From: Flavobacteriaceae bacterium
GTDB lineage: Bacteria; Bacteroidota; Bacteroidia; Flavobacteriales; Flavobacteriaceae
Reading direction: 5' to 3'
NCBI GenBank assembly: GCA_029243165.1
Contig: JAQWSN010000024.1
Location: forward strand, 62,001 to 126,000
DNA length: 64,000 nt
Shown in pieces: positions 27,230 through 36,438 of the stretch (its first letter is position 1; every line of letters starts with the position of its first letter). The translations under genes were made by a program, and so were the position numbers. The notes under the pieces are model-generated. The model was not told the origin of the DNA, ran no database searches, and saw only the letters and a program-made list of their open reading frames with translations.

Positions 27230-27900
27230 TGGCTCTGTTTTAAAGTTTGAATCAGGGCCAGTGTTTTTTTAATCGTATTTGAAATCTGATCGTAGTCTTG
27301 ATTTTTAATCAGTTCTTTTGAAATCAGTTTTGAGCCCAAACCAACACAACTAACCCCAGCATCAAACCAAGCTTTTAAATTGTCAGGTTCGGTGGTTACT
27401 CCGCCTGTAGGCATAATGCTAGTCCAAGGCTGGGGCCCTTTAATTGCCTTGACGAATTCGGGACCGTAAACACTTCCAGGGAATAATTTAATAAGTTCTG
27501 CTCCAAGTTCTTCTGCTCTGGCAATTTCAGTTAGAGAACCACAACCTGGCAGCCATAAAACTTTTCGTCGGTTGCAAACCGTTGCAATATCCTCTCTAAG
27601 AACGGGCGTTACAATGAAATTTGCTCCGTTCATCAAATAGTGACTGGCAGAAGCTGCGTCGGTAACAGAGCCTACACCTATTATCATACCGGGTAAGGAT
27701 TCATTTGCGAACCGTATGAGTTCTCTAAAAACTTCGTGAGCAAAATCACCTCTATGTGTGAATTCCAAAAGCCGTGCACCTCCTTGGTAACTGGCTTGAA
27801 CTATATTTTTTGAAATTTCAATATCAGGATCATAAAACAAAGGAATCATGCTGCTGTTGTACATTTCCGTGATGACCTGATGTCTTGTAAATTGTGCCAT
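27226..27900 (-). CDS. kdgA: 2-keto-3-deoxy-6-phosphogluconate (KDPG) aldolase
   Basis: Class I aldolase that cleaves KDPG to pyruvate and glyceraldehyde-3-phosphate, the last step of uronate breakdown. The Schiff-base Lys lies in ELIKLFPGSVYGP; the catalytic Glu is in LLEFTHRGD; PTGGV is the phosphate-binding segment near residue 165. At 224 residues it is a normal Eda/KdgA. It follows kdgK by 8 bp and overlaps dctP by 4 bp. Confidence 0.94.
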   Translation of the reverse strand: MAQFTRHQVITEMYNSSMIPLFYDPDIEISKNIVQASYQGGARLLEFTHRGDFAHEVFRELIRFANESLPGMIIGVGSVTDAASASHYLMNGANFIVTPVLREDIATVCNRRKVLWLPGCGSLTEIARAEELGAELIKLFPGSVYGPEFVKAIKGPQPWTSIMPTGGVTTEPDNLKAWFDAGVSCVGLGSKLISKELIKNQDYDQISNTIKKTLALIQTLKQSQ

Positions 27901-27908
27901 AATCTTTA

Positions 27909-28949
27909 TTATCGAGCGACACGCCCTGAGGCATCTCCACTCATTAGTTTTTCAACTTCTTCTACTGTAACTAAATTAGCATCTCCTTTAATTGTATGCT
28001 TTAAGCAGGAAGCCGCAACTGCAAAATTGAGCGCTTGCTGATCGTCTTCAGGAAAAGCAATTAGACCGTAAATTAATCCTCCCATAAAGGAATCACCTCC
28101 TCCAACTCGATCCACAATGTGGGTAATTTGATATTGAGGACTTTCGTACATTTTTTTTCCGTCATAGAGCACTCCAGCCCATGTATTATGGGAGGCAGAA
28201 ATAGAACCTCTAAGAGTAGTAATGACCTTTTTAGCTTTTGGAAATTTTTTCATCATTTGTTTGCAGACGGATAGAAACGCCTCAGCTTTAACTTCATGAC
28301 CTTGTTTGGTGATATTGAGATTTTTCGGTTTGATTCCAAAATGTTTTTCAGCGTCTTCTTCATTGCCTAAAATAATGTCGCAATAAGAAGTAAGTTCGGT
28401 CATTATGGCTTCACGATCTCCGTTGTACTTCCATAATTTCGATCGATAATTTAAATCCGTAGATACGGTAATTCCCATTTCACTTGCAATTTGGACCGCT
28501 TCAAGACAGGCATCGGCTGCACCTTGTGAAATGGCAGGCGTAATCCCAGTCCAATGAAACCATGAAGCATTTCTGAAAATTGTTTTCCAGTCGATCATCC
28601 CAGGCTTTATTTCCGCCATAGCAGATTGGGCACGGTCATAGATTACTTTACTGGCCCTTGAAACTGCACCCGTTTCTAGGAAATAAATTCCCAATCGATC
28701 TCCTCCTCTAAGAATGTGGTTGGTGTCAACACCTCTTTTTCGCATTTCCATTAGTGCACAGTCTCCAATATCATTATTTGGAAGGCGACTGACAAAGCTC
28801 GAAGCCACACCGTAATTTGCTAGAGAAACTGCGACATTAGATTCGCCACCGCCATAAACTAGGTCGAACGCATTGGTTTGAGAGAACCTCAGAAACCCTG
28901 GAGGAGAAAGTCGCAACATGATTTCTCCAAAAGTGACTACTTGACTCAT
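27909..28949 (-). CDS. kdgK: 2-keto-3-deoxygluconate kinase (PfkB family)
   Basis: Phosphorylates KDG to KDPG. The N-terminal PfkB pattern MLRLSPPGFLRFSQ and YGGGESNVAVSLANYG, and the C-terminal signature DRVGGGDSFMGGLIYGL with the catalytic Asp, are intact. At 346 residues it resembles the longer flavobacterial KDG kinases. It lies between uxaC and kdgA in the operon, which fixes the substrate with good confidence. Confidence 0.92.
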   Translation of the reverse strand: MSQVVTFGEIMLRLSPPGFLRFSQTNAFDLVYGGGESNVAVSLANYGVASSFVSRLPNNDIGDCALMEMRKRGVDTNHILRGGDRLGIYFLETGAVSRASKVIYDRAQSAMAEIKPGMIDWKTIFRNASWFHWTGITPAISQGAADACLEAVQIASEMGITVSTDLNYRSKLWKYNGDREAIMTELTSYCDIILGNEEDAEKHFGIKPKNLNITKQGHEVKAEAFLSVCKQMMKKFPKAKKVITTLRGSISASHNTWAGVLYDGKKMYESPQYQITHIVDRVGGGDSFMGGLIYGLIAFPEDDQQALNFAVAASCLKHTIKGDANLVTVEEVEKLMSGDASGRVAR

Positions 28950-28961
28950 AAAGTTTTCAAT

Positions 28962-30359
28962 TTAATAATTAAAATAGGACTTTGCATTTTGATAGCAAAT
29001 GTCTTGAACGATGCCTCCAATTAATTTCATGTCGTTAGGAAGTAAACCGTTTTTTATATCGTTTCCGAAAAGATTACAAACCAAACGCCTAAAATATTCA
29101 TGTCTGGGAAAAGATAAAAAGCTTCTAGAATCAGTAAGCATTCCAATAAAACAACTAATCATCCCCATATTAGAGAGTATGTTAATTTGGTCAGTCATAC
29201 CATCGAGTTGATCTAAAAACCACCAACCTGATCCCCATTGAATTTTTCCCTTGCTGCTTCCGTCATTAAAATTACCAATCATGGTAGCCATAATTTCGTT
29301 GTCGGAAGGGTTGAGGTTGTAGAGTATTGTTTTTGTTAGCTGATTTGTATTGTCTAAGGCGTCTAAATAACGTGAAAGTCCATGAGCGATAGGATAGCTT
29401 CCAATAGAATCCCAGCCCGTATCTGGACCCAAGCTTTTAAACATGCGTGTATTGTTGTTACGCATAGCGCCCAAATGAAATTGTTGAACCCAGCCTAAGC
29501 TATGATATGCTTTACCTAAGAACAATAAAACAGCTGTTTGAAACTGCTGCTCCTCCTTTTTACTGACAGTTCCGCCAGACCTTTTACTTTTGAAAATACG
29601 TTCAATTTCTTGATGGCTAGTTTCTTCATAAGGGATGTATTCCAATCCGTGGTCGGATAATCTACAGCCATTGGCGTGGAAAAAATCCATTCTATTCTGA
29701 AGTGCACTGCATAAATCTGAATAATTTACAATATCAATGTCAGCAGCTTTACTGAGTTGATCCAAATACGAATCGTAGTGGTCTCCCCCAATAAAAAGTG
29801 ATTTATCTGGTCTAAAAGCCGTACTCATTTTAACATTAAAATCCGTCTTTTGCAGACTGATATGATGTTCTAAAGTATCAATGGGATCTTCAGTGGTACA
29901 AACGACTTCTACATTCATTTTATTTAATAGTGCCTGAGTAGAGAACTCCTTAGTTTGTAATAAAGCTGATGTTTTTTCGTAAACGTTAACGGCATTTTTT
30001 TCAGAGAGTAATTCGTCTATACCAAAATAGCGACTCAACTCCAGATGGGTCCAGTGATACAATGGGTTGCGAATCATAGAGGGTATAGATTCTGCAAATT
30101 TGATAAACTTTTCTTTGTCTGTAGCGTTCCCAGTGATGTAATCTTCCCCAACTCCCAAGGTTCGCATCGCACGCCATTTATAATGATCCCCAGCAAGCCA
30201 GATCTGACTAATATTTTCGAAAATAAAATTATCTGCGATTAATTTTGGGGATAAGTGGTTATGGTAATCTATGATAGGAAGCGAATGGGCATAGTCGTGA
30301 TAAAGTTCTTTGGACGCTTTACTGTCCAATAAAAAATTCTGATTTATAAAGTGACTCAT
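28962..30359 (-). CDS. uxaC: Glucuronate/galacturonate isomerase
   Basis: Interconverts D-glucuronate and D-fructuronate, and D-galacturonate and D-tagaturonate. The protein shows the amidohydrolase-like UxaC start (LPIIDYHNHLSP, metal-binding His near residue 33-35), WKWRAMRT-type segment HYKWRAMRTLG, the VVCTTEDP motif near residue 165, and the C-terminal part with MLTDSRSFLSFPRHEYFRR. Length 465 is typical. It is the first gene of the 13-gene minus-strand operon. A near-copy of the LacI operator lies inside its coding sequence at 29978-29991. Confidence 0.95.
   Translation of the reverse strand: MSHFINQNFLLDSKASKELYHDYAHSLPIIDYHNHLSPKLIADNFIFENISQIWLAGDHYKWRAMRTLGVGEDYITGNATDKEKFIKFAESIPSMIRNPLYHWTHLELSRYFGIDELLSEKNAVNVYEKTSALLQTKEFSTQALLNKMNVEVVCTTEDPIDTLEHHISLQKTDFNVKMSTAFRPDKSLFIGGDHYDSYLDQLSKAADIDIVNYSDLCSALQNRMDFFHANGCRLSDHGLEYIPYEETSHQEIERIFKSKRSGGTVSKKEEQQFQTAVLLFLGKAYHSLGWVQQFHLGAMRNNNTRMFKSLGPDTGWDSIGSYPIAHGLSRYLDALDNTNQLTKTILYNLNPSDNEIMATMIGNFNDGSSKGKIQWGSGWWFLDQLDGMTDQINILSNMGMISCFIGMLTDSRSFLSFPRHEYFRRLVCNLFGNDIKNGLLPNDMKLIGGIVQDICYQNAKSYFNY
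29978..29991. promoter_or_regulatory. Possible intragenic LacI-type operator in uxaC
   Basis: CGTAAACGTTAACG matches 13 of 14 bases of the perfect palindrome found at 30520 and 40907. It lies in codons 124-127 of uxaC, 542 bp (centre to centre) from the promoter-region site. It could be an auxiliary operator for DNA looping or a roadblock; the match could also be chance. Confidence 0.4.
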
Positions 30360-30519
30360 TCTTTTACAAAGTGATTAAGTTGAGTAAAATACAGTTAATT
30401 CGTTCCAAATCCAATTTAGAAACCTAAGATTTATAGAGAATTTAATACTGTGTTAAATATTTCTTAGATTTTTATTAGAATATAAAAATTATATTAACTA
30501 TTATTGTTTTATTATTAAA

Positions 30520-30533
30520 CGTTAACGTTAACG
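30520..30533. promoter_or_regulatory. LacI-type operator between uxaC and susC
   Basis: The perfect 14-bp palindrome CGTTAACGTTAACG with a central CG, as is usual for LacI-family operators. It lies 33 bp upstream of the susC ATG and 160 bp upstream of the uxaC ATG, in their shared divergent region. A weak Bacteroidota -7-like element (TATTATTG, 30499-30506) precedes it on the plus strand, which would put the palindrome near the susC transcript start. The LacI gene is at 35311-36369. Confidence 0.75.
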
Positions 30534-30566
30534 AATGTAAATAAAATAACTTAAACAAACACAAAC

Positions 30567-33500
30567 ATGAGAAATTTATTAAAAGTTACCCTCGCGCTTT
30601 GTTTAGCACTTAGTAGTACTATAGTGCTTGCACAGAGTAGTGTAAGTGGTAATGTAGTTGACTCTGAGACAGGCACTCCTTTACCAGGGGTAAATGTTGT
30701 AATTCAGGGAACTTCTACTGGTGTTTCAACTGATTTTGATGGAAATTATCAGATATCAGTTTCTCAGGGAGCTTTTTTGGAGTTTTCATTTATCGGATTT
30801 GAAAACCAAGCCATTACAGTTAAAGGAGATCAAATCAATGTTTCTATGGTACCATCAGCTGATGCGCTAGATGAAATTGTAGTTACAGGGTATGGTACTC
30901 AAACCAGAAGAGAGGTCACTGGTTCCATTGTTAGTATTGGTAGTGAGAGCATCGAGAAAATTGCCACTGGTAGTGGTGTAGATGCAATCAAAGGCCAAGT
31001 TGCTGGTGTTGACATTACATCTGCGGGAGGTCGTCCAGGCCAACCACCATTGGTTAGAATTCGTGGTCGAAGATCTATTTCGGCTTCTAATGATCCTTTG
31101 TATGTAGTGGATGGAATTCCAGTCACAAGTGGAGGAGCCAGTGGAGGAATTTTTGATATCAATCCACAAGATATCCGGTCCATGGAAATTTTAAAAGATG
31201 CAGCAGCAACAGCAGTTTACGGATCTAGAGGTGCGAATGGTGTAATCTTGATTACAACTAAACGTGGAGGTGTTGGTGAAACTAAAGTTAGCTACAGCGG
31301 TTACTACGGAGTTTCTGAAGTTACAAGCGTTCCACAAATGATGAATGGAAAAGAATATGCTGACATGCGTTTTGAGTCTTACCGTCAAGATGCGAGTGGA
31401 AACTTTACTTATGATGGCTCGCTTCCAACAGATCCTTTTTATGTATTTGATGGGGAACAAGCTTTAGTAGATAACTACAATGCAGGAAAATCATTTGATT
31501 ATCTAGATGCTATATTAAAACAAGGATTTCAATCCAGTCATCAAATATCTGCCAACGGCGGAAGTGAAAACACTCGTTTTAATGCTTCTGTGGGTTATTT
31601 CAAAGAGGATGGTGTTGTTCCGCAAATGGATTTTACGCGTTTTAACGCTCGTTTGAATTTGGATAATAAAATCAATGACATTTTTAAGTTTGGTTTTTCG
31701 ATGACCTTAACGCAATCAACTCAGAATTTTGGTTCTAACGCAACTCTAGGTGAATCTTACCGAAATATCCCTTTGGGGAATCCGTATGATGCAGAAGGCA
31801 ATATTAACTTTAATACATGGAATGATGGTATTGCCTCTAATCCATTATCAGAGATTGTTGACAATGCCTACATCGACGAACGAGCTGCAACACGTCTTTT
31901 CGCTCCTGTATATCTAAAGATTAATCTTATGCCAGAGCTTATTTTTACGACAACCTTTGGTCCAGATATTCGATTTAATAGAAGAGGTGAATTTAGATCA
32001 GCTGCAACAAACGATAACCGTTTAGGTCCAGCAGATGCTGAAACTGAAAATGGAAAAGAATTTGGATTTACGTTGGAAAACCTTTTAACGTATAATAAAC
32101 AAATAGGGCCAGGAAATTTGAGACTGACCTTACTTCAAAGTATTCAGGAGTTCCGGTCTGAGTTTTCTAAAGTAGAGGTATTAAATTTGCCTTACGAATC
32201 TCAATTGTGGTATAACATTGGAACTGCAGAGGTTAAAGGAAACCTTTCATCTGGTTTACAAGAATGGGCACTTCAGTCCTACATGGGACGGCTGAACTAT
32301 GAAATCGATGGAAAATACTTATTTCAAGCTTCTCTGCGTGGCGATGGTTCTTCTAGATTGTCTGAAGAAAATAAATGGGCTTATTTCCCCGGTGTTTCTG
32401 CCGGTTGGCGTTTGACCGAAGAGAGCTTCCTTCAGGATTCTTTTTTCGATGAATTAAAATTAAGAGTTTCATATGGGGAAGTAGGGAATACTGCGATTGA
32501 TCCATACCAAACATTAGGAGGTTTGTCAAGAACAACTTATTCTTTTGGTAGTCAAGCTGCCTTTGGATTTAGACTTGCAGATATCCCAAACCCTGATTTA
32601 GGTTGGGAAATTTCAAAAACCATCGACATTGGACTTGATTACTCCTTATTAAATGGAAGAATTTCTGGTGCACTTGATTATTATGTAACTAATACTACTG
32701 ATTTATTATTGGCAAGAAACCTGCCCTACACCTCTGGTTATACCAGCGTATTCCAAAATATCGGGGCTACTAAAACCAGCGGGGTAGAATTCAATGTAGA
32801 CGCTGTGATTGTTGAAAATGAAAGTGGATTTAATTTTGATCTTGGTTTCAATGTCTCTGGATACTCTGAAGAAATTGTAGAATTAGCTTTAAAAGACGCT
32901 AATGGTAATCCATTAGACGATACAGGAAATAATTGGTTTATTGGTCAGCCTATTCGTGTTTTCTACGACTATGCTAAAGACGGAATTTATCAACTAAATG
33001 AAGCTGCAATTGCGCAAAGTCTTGAAGGAAAAACTCCAGGTGAAATTAAATTGTTAGACAATAATGGTGATGGTCTGATTACACCAGATGACAGATTTGT
33101 TCAAGGGTCAGATGTTCCTGACTTTTATGGTGGTCTTACTACTAACTTCAGCTATGGTAAATGGGATTTAAGCGCTTTTGTTTATTTCAAGCAAGGTCAC
33201 CTAATCCAAAGTTCTTTCCACACATCAAATAACAGTTTGTTTGGTCGTTACAACAACTTAGCAGTTGACTATTGGACACCAACCAATCCAACCAATGCGT
33301 ATCCAAGACCTACAATATCGCAGGAGAGACCTACAAATAACTCAACGCTTCTTCTTTTTGATGGAAGCTATGTTAAACTTAGAAACCTGAACTTAGGATA
33401 CACTTTTGATGCCAATCAAGCTTCAAAATTCGGCATGTCTTCTCTACGTGTTTATTTACAAGGACAAAACCTTTGGTTCTCGAGTACATACGAAACTTTT

Positions 33501-33587
33501 GATCCAGAAATTGGAGAAGATAATTTGGATGGAAATGTAGTTCCTTCTTCAAGTCTTTGGGCGATCGGATTAAAGGCTAATTTTTAA
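30567..33587 (+). CDS. SusC-family TonB-dependent transporter
   Basis: Outer-membrane importer of oligosaccharides or glycosides. A signal peptide (about residues 1-22) precedes a carboxypeptidase-regulatory-like domain (about 25-105, with GNVVDSETGTPLPGVNVV). The plug follows, beginning near EIVVTGYGTQTRREVTGS and containing DPLYVVDGIPV and the SusC-type signature LKDAAATAVYGSRGANGVI. The remaining ~750 residues form the beta-barrel, ending in a C-terminal Phe (IGLKANF). The length is typical. It is followed 15 bp later by susD. The substrate cannot be read from sequence; operon context suggests uronic-acid-containing glycosides. Confidence 0.95.
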   Translation: MRNLLKVTLALCLALSSTIVLAQSSVSGNVVDSETGTPLPGVNVVIQGTSTGVSTDFDGNYQISVSQGAFLEFSFIGFENQAITVKGDQINVSMVPSADALDEIVVTGYGTQTRREVTGSIVSIGSESIEKIATGSGVDAIKGQVAGVDITSAGGRPGQPPLVRIRGRRSISASNDPLYVVDGIPVTSGGASGGIFDINPQDIRSMEILKDAAATAVYGSRGANGVILITTKRGGVGETKVSYSGYYGVSEVTSVPQMMNGKEYADMRFESYRQDASGNFTYDGSLPTDPFYVFDGEQALVDNYNAGKSFDYLDAILKQGFQSSHQISANGGSENTRFNASVGYFKEDGVVPQMDFTRFNARLNLDNKINDIFKFGFSMTLTQSTQNFGSNATLGESYRNIPLGNPYDAEGNINFNTWNDGIASNPLSEIVDNAYIDERAATRLFAPVYLKINLMPELIFTTTFGPDIRFNRRGEFRSAATNDNRLGPADAETENGKEFGFTLENLLTYNKQIGPGNLRLTLLQSIQEFRSEFSKVEVLNLPYESQLWYNIGTAEVKGNLSSGLQEWALQSYMGRLNYEIDGKYLFQASLRGDGSSRLSEENKWAYFPGVSAGWRLTEESFLQDSFFDELKLRVSYGEVGNTAIDPYQTLGGLSRTTYSFGSQAAFGFRLADIPNPDLGWEISKTIDIGLDYSLLNGRISGALDYYVTNTTDLLLARNLPYTSGYTSVFQNIGATKTSGVEFNVDAVIVENESGFNFDLGFNVSGYSEEIVELALKDANGNPLDDTGNNWFIGQPIRVFYDYAKDGIYQLNEAAIAQSLEGKTPGEIKLLDNNGDGLITPDDRFVQGSDVPDFYGGLTTNFSYGKWDLSAFVYFKQGHLIQSSFHTSNNSLFGRYNNLAVDYWTPTNPTNAYPRPTISQERPTNNSTLLLFDGSYVKLRNLNLGYTFDANQASKFGMSSLRVYLQGQNLWFSSTYETFDPEIGEDNLDGNVVPSSSLWAIGLKANF

Positions 33588-33602
33588 TCAACTAGTTATC
33601 AA

Positions 33603-35258
33603 ATGAAAAATATCATGAAATATAATTTTAAATTTTTATTAGTATTGGCAACTTTCGTTGCTATACTTTCCTGCGAGGATTATCTCATAGAGGATAATAT
33701 TGCAAATGTTGCATCAGCATCTTATTATCCTACACCAGCTGGTCTTGAGGATGCTGTAAAAGCAACCTATGGTATCATGAAAGAATACTATGGTCCTGAG
33801 ATTGGATGGACAATGGGAGTTTTTGGAACAGATACTTATCAAGAAGGAGCCGATGGGAGCCACAAATACGTGAATCGCTATGATTCTGGTCACAACTCAG
33901 CCGCTAGATACTTTAGAGATACATGGAGAATATTTTATCGAGGAATCAATCAAGCTAACGCTGTTCTTAATAGAGCAGAATCAGTTGAAGGGATTTCAGA
34001 AGCGTTAAAAACATCTCGTGTAGCCGAGGCACGTTTTTTAAGAGGGCTATACTATTTTGTTCTAGTACGTCACTATGGCGGTATTCATTTATCGTTGGAG
34101 GAGACAGAAGGAGTAGAAGTTGAAGCAAACAAAACTTCTGCTGTAGAGATCTATAAGCAAGCAATCGTACCGGATTTAGAATTTGCTATCAGCAATTTAC
34201 CTGAAACGCAGTCTGACTATGGTCGAGCTACTAAAGCTGCTGCTGAATTTTTATTGGCAAAGGTACTAATGACAAGAAGTTATACAGGTTTTGCGGAGGG
34301 TTCAGATGCTTCCCGTTCTGAAAGTTTGATGTCTAACGTAATCAATAACTATGGTTTTGCATTACAAGAAAGCGTGATGGACATGTGGTCACTCGACAAT
34401 GAATCAAACAAAGAGTTTATATGGACAGTTCAAAACAACAAGTCACAGGTTGATGAAGGTTTAGATAGTTATGGGCATAGAGGACATTTGTATTTTCTTA
34501 TGGAATATGATAAAAAACCAGCAATGACTAGAGACACAGAAAATGGTCGCCCATGGAAACGTTTTCGTCCAACAAGTTATATGCTCTCGTTGTACGATCG
34601 CACCAAAGACAGAAGATATGATGATACCTTCAAGCATGTTTGGTATAGTAATAAAGAATTTCCTGGGTTAAAAATTGGCGATACTGCATTGTATATTCCA
34701 GGACCTGGCTTAGACAAAAATGGTGTTGATCAAGACGCAAAATGGACTGATGCTGCTAAATCAGCCGTACCTCATCAAGTTTATACCACTGGAGATTACA
34801 ATAATAGAACCTTCCCTTCTTTGAATAAATGGATTGATAATACACGTCCTAATCGTCAGCATACACAAGGTCAGCGCGATTATGTCTTAATGCGCTTAGC
34901 AGATGCTTACCTAATTCGTGCAGAGGCGCGTTTAAAGCAAGGTGATACAGCTGGTGCTGCTGACGATATCAACGTGATCAGAACACGAGCTGCATGGGAT
35001 GGAAAAGAGGCAGATATGCAAATTACTTCTGCTGATGTTGACATTTACTTTATCTTAGAAGAACGTGCTAGAGAATTGCTTGGTGAAAATCACCGTTGGT
35101 TCGATTTAACAAGAACAGGAAAGCTGATTGAATTGGTTAAAAAGCACAATCCAACAGCTGCTGATAATATTAAAGAACATAACAAATTACGTCCTATCCC
35201 GCTAGATCAAATTGATAGAACTGAAGGAGGTTATGAACAAAACCCCGGATATAATTAG
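33603..35258 (+). CDS. SusD/RagB-family outer-membrane glycan-binding lipoprotein
   Basis: Cell-surface partner of the SusC transporter, acting as a hinged lid. A signal with lipobox ILSC precedes an acidic stretch (CEDYLIEDN) that resembles a lipoprotein surface-export signal. The TPR-like helical part includes TYGIMKEYYG, INQANAVLNRAE and the conserved VAEARFLRGLYYFVLV. The C-terminal RagB/SusD region includes YLIRAEARLKQGD, RTRAAW and ERARELLGENHRWFDLTRTGKL. The length fits. A strong hairpin terminator follows 22 bp after the stop. Confidence 0.94.
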   Translation: MKNIMKYNFKFLLVLATFVAILSCEDYLIEDNIANVASASYYPTPAGLEDAVKATYGIMKEYYGPEIGWTMGVFGTDTYQEGADGSHKYVNRYDSGHNSAARYFRDTWRIFYRGINQANAVLNRAESVEGISEALKTSRVAEARFLRGLYYFVLVRHYGGIHLSLEETEGVEVEANKTSAVEIYKQAIVPDLEFAISNLPETQSDYGRATKAAAEFLLAKVLMTRSYTGFAEGSDASRSESLMSNVINNYGFALQESVMDMWSLDNESNKEFIWTVQNNKSQVDEGLDSYGHRGHLYFLMEYDKKPAMTRDTENGRPWKRFRPTSYMLSLYDRTKDRRYDDTFKHVWYSNKEFPGLKIGDTALYIPGPGLDKNGVDQDAKWTDAAKSAVPHQVYTTGDYNNRTFPSLNKWIDNTRPNRQHTQGQRDYVLMRLADAYLIRAEARLKQGDTAGAADDINVIRTRAAWDGKEADMQITSADVDIYFILEERARELLGENHRWFDLTRTGKLIELVKKHNPTAADNIKEHNKLRPIPLDQIDRTEGGYEQNPGYN

Positions 35259-35280
35259 TAAAGCAAATTAGTTTTTAATG

Positions 35281-35312
35281 AAAAAAGGCTGTCAAACGAT
35301 AGCCTTTTTTTT
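35281..35312. terminator. Hairpin terminator after susD
   Basis: A perfect 10-bp stem pairs 35281-35290 (AAAAAAGGCT) with 35301-35310 (AGCCTTTTTT) around a 10-nt loop, followed by more T. It lies between convergent susD and lacI and is symmetric enough to serve both. Confidence 0.88.
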
Positions 35313-36369
35313 ATTCTATATTTTCCCTGACGACAATTTCAATAGGTATTTTTTGATACAAGTCAGCTTCGTCATTTTCGGTAATCATTTTAAATAGCCC
35401 TTTTACAGCACTATACCCTTGATATTCTGGTTGCTGATTGATTATGAATTGAATTTTATTCTCCTCAAGCAGTTTGATATTTCCTCGATTGAGATCGAAT
35501 CCAATAATTGTTCGATCAGCTTTAAATCCTATACCATCCAGTAGTTCTGGAAGTAAATAAGCCCTTGAATTGGTGACAAAAATTCCAATTGGCTCTTTTG
35601 ATTGCGAGAAGGGCTTAAATAGCTGTTTAAGAGAGTCGATTTTGGATTGATCAACCGTGATGGAATGGATTGTTTCTTTTTTAATAGACGTTTCCTTTTC
35701 AAAAAATGCTCTAAAGCCAGACTCTCTTTCCATGTTGTTTATTTGGGAGTTGATATCGTTAATTAGATTGAGAACAATAAATTGTCCATTAGTTCGAATG
35801 ATTTGCGAAAGTATCCTTGCAGCTACTTTACCACTTTGGAAAGAGTTTTGATGAATTGAATATTTACTATCAATTTCATCAGCTTTTTTAGTGTCTATAA
35901 AAACAATGGGTATGTTTAATTCCTTCGCTTTTTTTGTCAGTTCGATACATTGAGAAGTGAAGAAAGGAACGGTAATTATCGCATGAGGTTTTTTTGATAG
36001 AATTTTTTGACTTTCCTTTTTGAAAGATCTATAACTCCCTATCTCAAAAACATGTAAATCATGGGTGATTCCCATTTCACTTAACTCAGCAACTGCTTTA
36101 TTAATTCCTTTTAGGGGCAAGTTCCAATAGTGTTCTTCTAAATAGGCTTCTTTTGGAAAAAGGACGCATATGGAAATAGTTTTGTTTTGAGCTAGTTTTA
36201 GCCTGCTTGCGACATTATTTTTCTTATAACCCGTGTGTTTAATTACTGCCCTTATATGTTTAGCAGTCTCTTTAGAGACCCCTTTTCTGTTATTTAATAC
36301 ACGATCAACAGTTCCAATAGAAACACCGGATAGCTCTGCAATTTTCTTAATTCCGACTTTCTTTTCCAT
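35311..36369 (-). CDS. LacI-family transcriptional regulator
   Basis: DNA-binding repressor or activator of the sugar-acid locus. With ATG at 36369 the protein has 352 residues: the helix-turn-helix (GIKKIAELSGVSIGTVDRVLNNR, residues about 6-28 in two parts), a hinge helix ending in VASRLKLAQ, and a periplasmic-binding-protein-like effector domain (from about residue 62, SICVLFPKE, to the C-terminus). A TTG 12 bp upstream is a less likely start. It lies between susD and the DUF1080 operon. Two perfect palindromes with a central CG nearby are its most likely targets; the effector is probably a uronate-pathway intermediate, by inference. Confidence 0.9.
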   Translation of the reverse strand: MEKKVGIKKIAELSGVSIGTVDRVLNNRKGVSKETAKHIRAVIKHTGYKKNNVASRLKLAQNKTISICVLFPKEAYLEEHYWNLPLKGINKAVAELSEMGITHDLHVFEIGSYRSFKKESQKILSKKPHAIITVPFFTSQCIELTKKAKELNIPIVFIDTKKADEIDSKYSIHQNSFQSGKVAARILSQIIRTNGQFIVLNLINDINSQINNMERESGFRAFFEKETSIKKETIHSITVDQSKIDSLKQLFKPFSQSKEPIGIFVTNSRAYLLPELLDGIGFKADRTIIGFDLNRGNIKLLEENKIQFIINQQPEYQGYSAVKGLFKMITENDEADLYQKIPIEIVVRENIE

Positions 36370-36380
36370 AATTTTATACA

Positions 36381-36416
36381 AATAAAAAAAAAAGAGGCAG
36401 AAATCATCCTGCCTCC
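36381..36416 (-). terminator. Hairpin terminator of the DUF1080 operon, just upstream of lacI
   Basis: On the minus strand GAGGCAG (36415-36409) pairs with CTGCCTC (36400-36394) around an 8-nt loop and is followed by a run of about ten T. It follows the stop of the DUF1080 gene at 36439 and ends only about 12 bp before the lacI ATG at 36369. Confidence 0.85.
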
Positions 36417-36438
36417 CTTAAAAAAATCACTAAACCAA

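Noticed and set aside
30360-30566. A full Bacteroidota promoter for susC
   Set aside because: A weak -7-like element is visible at 30499-30506, but I cannot find a matching TTTG -33 element at the correct distance, so only the operator is listed.
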